From CAZEGV01 sp964511645 (GTDB lineage: Bacteria > Bacteroidota > Bacteroidia > Cytophagales > JAAEPT01), in assembly GCA_964511645.1 (NCBI GenBank), contig CAZEGV010000005.1, positions 1 through 64,000 of the forward strand: a stretch of DNA of 64,000 bases. Reading direction: 5' to 3'. Below are positions 62,998 to 64,000 of this stretch, one piece after another. A program made the translations under genes and the position numbers. How positions within the stretch are numbered: the first letter of the stretch is position 1; each line of letters opens with the position of its first letter. A model generated the notes under the pieces. It did no database searches. It was given only the letters and a program-made list of their open reading frames with translations, and had not been told where the DNA came from.

Positions 62998-63585
62998 TTA
63001 TAGTAGATTAATTTGATTTGTTTCTATTTCAAAACTAAGATATACTTTAGGATTTTCTCCTTCCACTACTTCTACAGAAATATATTTAGTATCTGTGCTG
63101 TCATAAAATTCTATAAAAGCATACAAATAACTTTGCTCTCCTTCATTTATATAACATCTCGCACTTCCGCCACTGTCCATATAGTAAGCTTGTCCTAAGT
63201 AATGAAAAGCCAATTCTCCTTCTTTTATTTTTAACAAATCGTCTACAGCAACTCCTAATTCATTAATATTCAAAGTTCTGTTTCCTCCATTTATTTCATA
63301 AGGATCTATCGATTCTATTTGTAACCAGAACTCTTCTCCTCTATCCGATATGCAATTGTATTCATACCAAAACAAATCGCCATCTTCTGCTTCATGTCTA
63401 TTTTTAGATTTTACTTCTAACGTAAACTCTTCTTTCCTATCGCCAAATTTTTTAATGGATAACTTAGTACCCACCTTCAAATCTTCCAAAGGTGTATTAA
63501 AACTTTTTTTCTTCCCTTTAAAAAAGAAATAAGCCCCAATTGCTGACAGAACTAGCAATAGGATTACAAATTGAGAATTTTCCAT
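62998..63585 (-). CDS. DUF4178 domain membrane protein
   Basis: The 195-residue protein has one N-terminal membrane helix (about 4-22) and a beta-rich cytoplasmic or periplasmic domain with LKVGTKLSIKKFGDRKEEFTLEVKSKNRHEAEDGDLFWYEYNC, given here only as the blocks LKVGTKLSI and DLFWYEYNC, plus EEFWLQIE. These fit DUF4178. First gene of the operon with speD, lipoprotein and spermidine synthase-like gene. DUF4178 genes have been reported beside polyamine genes in other phyla. Confidence 0.78.
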   Translation of the reverse strand: MENSQFVILLLVLSAIGAYFFFKGKKKSFNTPLEDLKVGTKLSIKKFGDRKEEFTLEVKSKNRHEAEDGDLFWYEYNCISDRGEEFWLQIESIDPYEINGGNRTLNINELGVAVDDLLKIKEGELAFHYLGQAYYMDSGGSARCYINEGEQSYLYAFIEFYDSTDTKYISVEVVEGENPKVYLSFEIETNQINLL

Positions 63586-63844
63586 AAACTTTATTTTTAC
63601 CCCGAAAACAAAGTTAGTTTATTTTTTGATTTATCCTATACTCCAAAACATTCTTGACTATCATTTTTTCTCCCTTTTTTGTCTTTGTTTTAGAAAAGTC
63701 CATCTCTTTTTTTAAGTAAGATGACCCATAAGACATTCTTCCTTTATGATTTATAGATTAGATTGAGTATTTTGCCTTTCAATTTAGATTTATGTAGGTT
63801 ACAAAACAGTCTAATATTGAATACACGTTATAATGGTATATAAT

Positions 63845-64000
63845 ATGAAGAATTTTAAAAAGTCACTGCTGTTTTTGTTTTTGTTGATTTCTATTTTATC
63901 GATAGGGCAGAAAAGAGCTAATATTTGGTACTTCGGAAAATGGGCAGGGTTAGATTTTAACACAGTCCCCCCTACCTCTTTAACAACACCTCAAGTAGCT
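63845..64000 (+). CDS. Start of a large secreted protein, truncated by the window edge
   Basis: An ATG at 63845 opens a frame that continues to the end of the window (52 codons). It has a signal peptide (MKNFKKSLLFLFLLISILSIGQ) followed by KRANIWYFGKWAGLDFNT, an opening common among Bacteroidota T9SS and gliding-motility-associated surface proteins. The rest is outside the window. Confidence 0.7.
   Translation, partial: MKNFKKSLLFLFLLISILSIGQKRANIWYFGKWAGLDFNTVPPTSLTTPQVA

Noticed and set aside
1..64000. CRISPR arrays, tRNA or rRNA genes, prophage or insertion sequences
   Set aside because: No regularly spaced repeats, no tRNA T-loop pattern in the intergenic gaps, no transposase or phage structural genes were seen.

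Overview
The window is AT-rich chromosomal DNA from a member of the phylum Bacteroidota, most likely a flavobacterium-like organism. The evidence is several secreted proteins with type IX secretion (T9SS) C-terminal sorting domains, the gene order bamD - omega-like subunit - coaC/coaB - DUF4835 - recN, the rpsU-xerC-hpf cluster, promoters of the TAnnTTTG type, and very few Shine-Dalgarno sequences. No rRNA, tRNA, CRISPR array, prophage or intact insertion sequence was seen, so most of the window is core housekeeping DNA with a few local disruptions.

Layout from left to right. 0.2-3 kb: a secreted GH18 chitinase and a membrane-anchored hydrolase. 3.2-6.2 kb: metE with a divergent Lrp/AsnC regulator. 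6.2-8.5 kb: radC, a DUF1684 protein, a low-molecular-weight phosphatase and a small outer-membrane barrel, in one tight leftward operon. 8.8-18.8 kb: nuoHIJKLMN, the membrane half of complex I, without nuoA-G, followed by a long amidophosphoribosyltransferase-like gene. 19.2-28 kb: a T9SS leucine-rich repeat protein, fabI, then recN, a 71-residue possible Sm-like protein, DUF4835, coaB and coaC as separate genes, the omega-like subunit, bamD and an OstA-like protein. 28.1-30.6 kb: tilS, an HNH endonuclease and a second, orphan tilS 3' end. 30.8-34.2 kb: nucleotide-sugar genes rmlB, galE and ugd. 34.3-35.8 kb: rpsU, xerC and hpf. 35.9-41.8 kb: fbaA and thrCBA. 41.9-46.6 kb: lpxH, ftsH, rsfS, birA and a frameshifted CDP-alcohol phosphatidyltransferase. 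46.8-52.3 kb: purB, a secreted polysaccharide deacetylase-like protein and gpmI. 52.4-59 kb: DUF4783, a sigma-54 activator without a DNA-binding domain, an unknown partner, Mrp, an Nfu-type protein, a PASTA protein, a T9SS protein and a DUF721 protein. 59.2-63.6 kb: a barrel protein, an XRE regulator, and a four-gene DUF4178 - speD - lipoprotein - membrane spermidine synthase operon. A new T9SS-type gene runs off the right edge.

The most interesting non-gene signal is a family of dispersed elements of about 85-150 bp (six copies and one relic). They share two conserved blocks and have a closing stem whose sequence changes on both sides together, as expected of a structured RNA. Most copies end within a few bases to a few tens of bases of the stop codon of an oppositely oriented gene. 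The other main points are the duplicated tilS 3' end flanking an HNH gene next to a perfect 24-bp hairpin, the polyamine/DUF4178 membrane operon, the split coaBC, the orphan nuoH-N cluster, and a Lys/Pro-rich tail on NuoI. All functional statements come from reading motifs by eye; no database search was possible.
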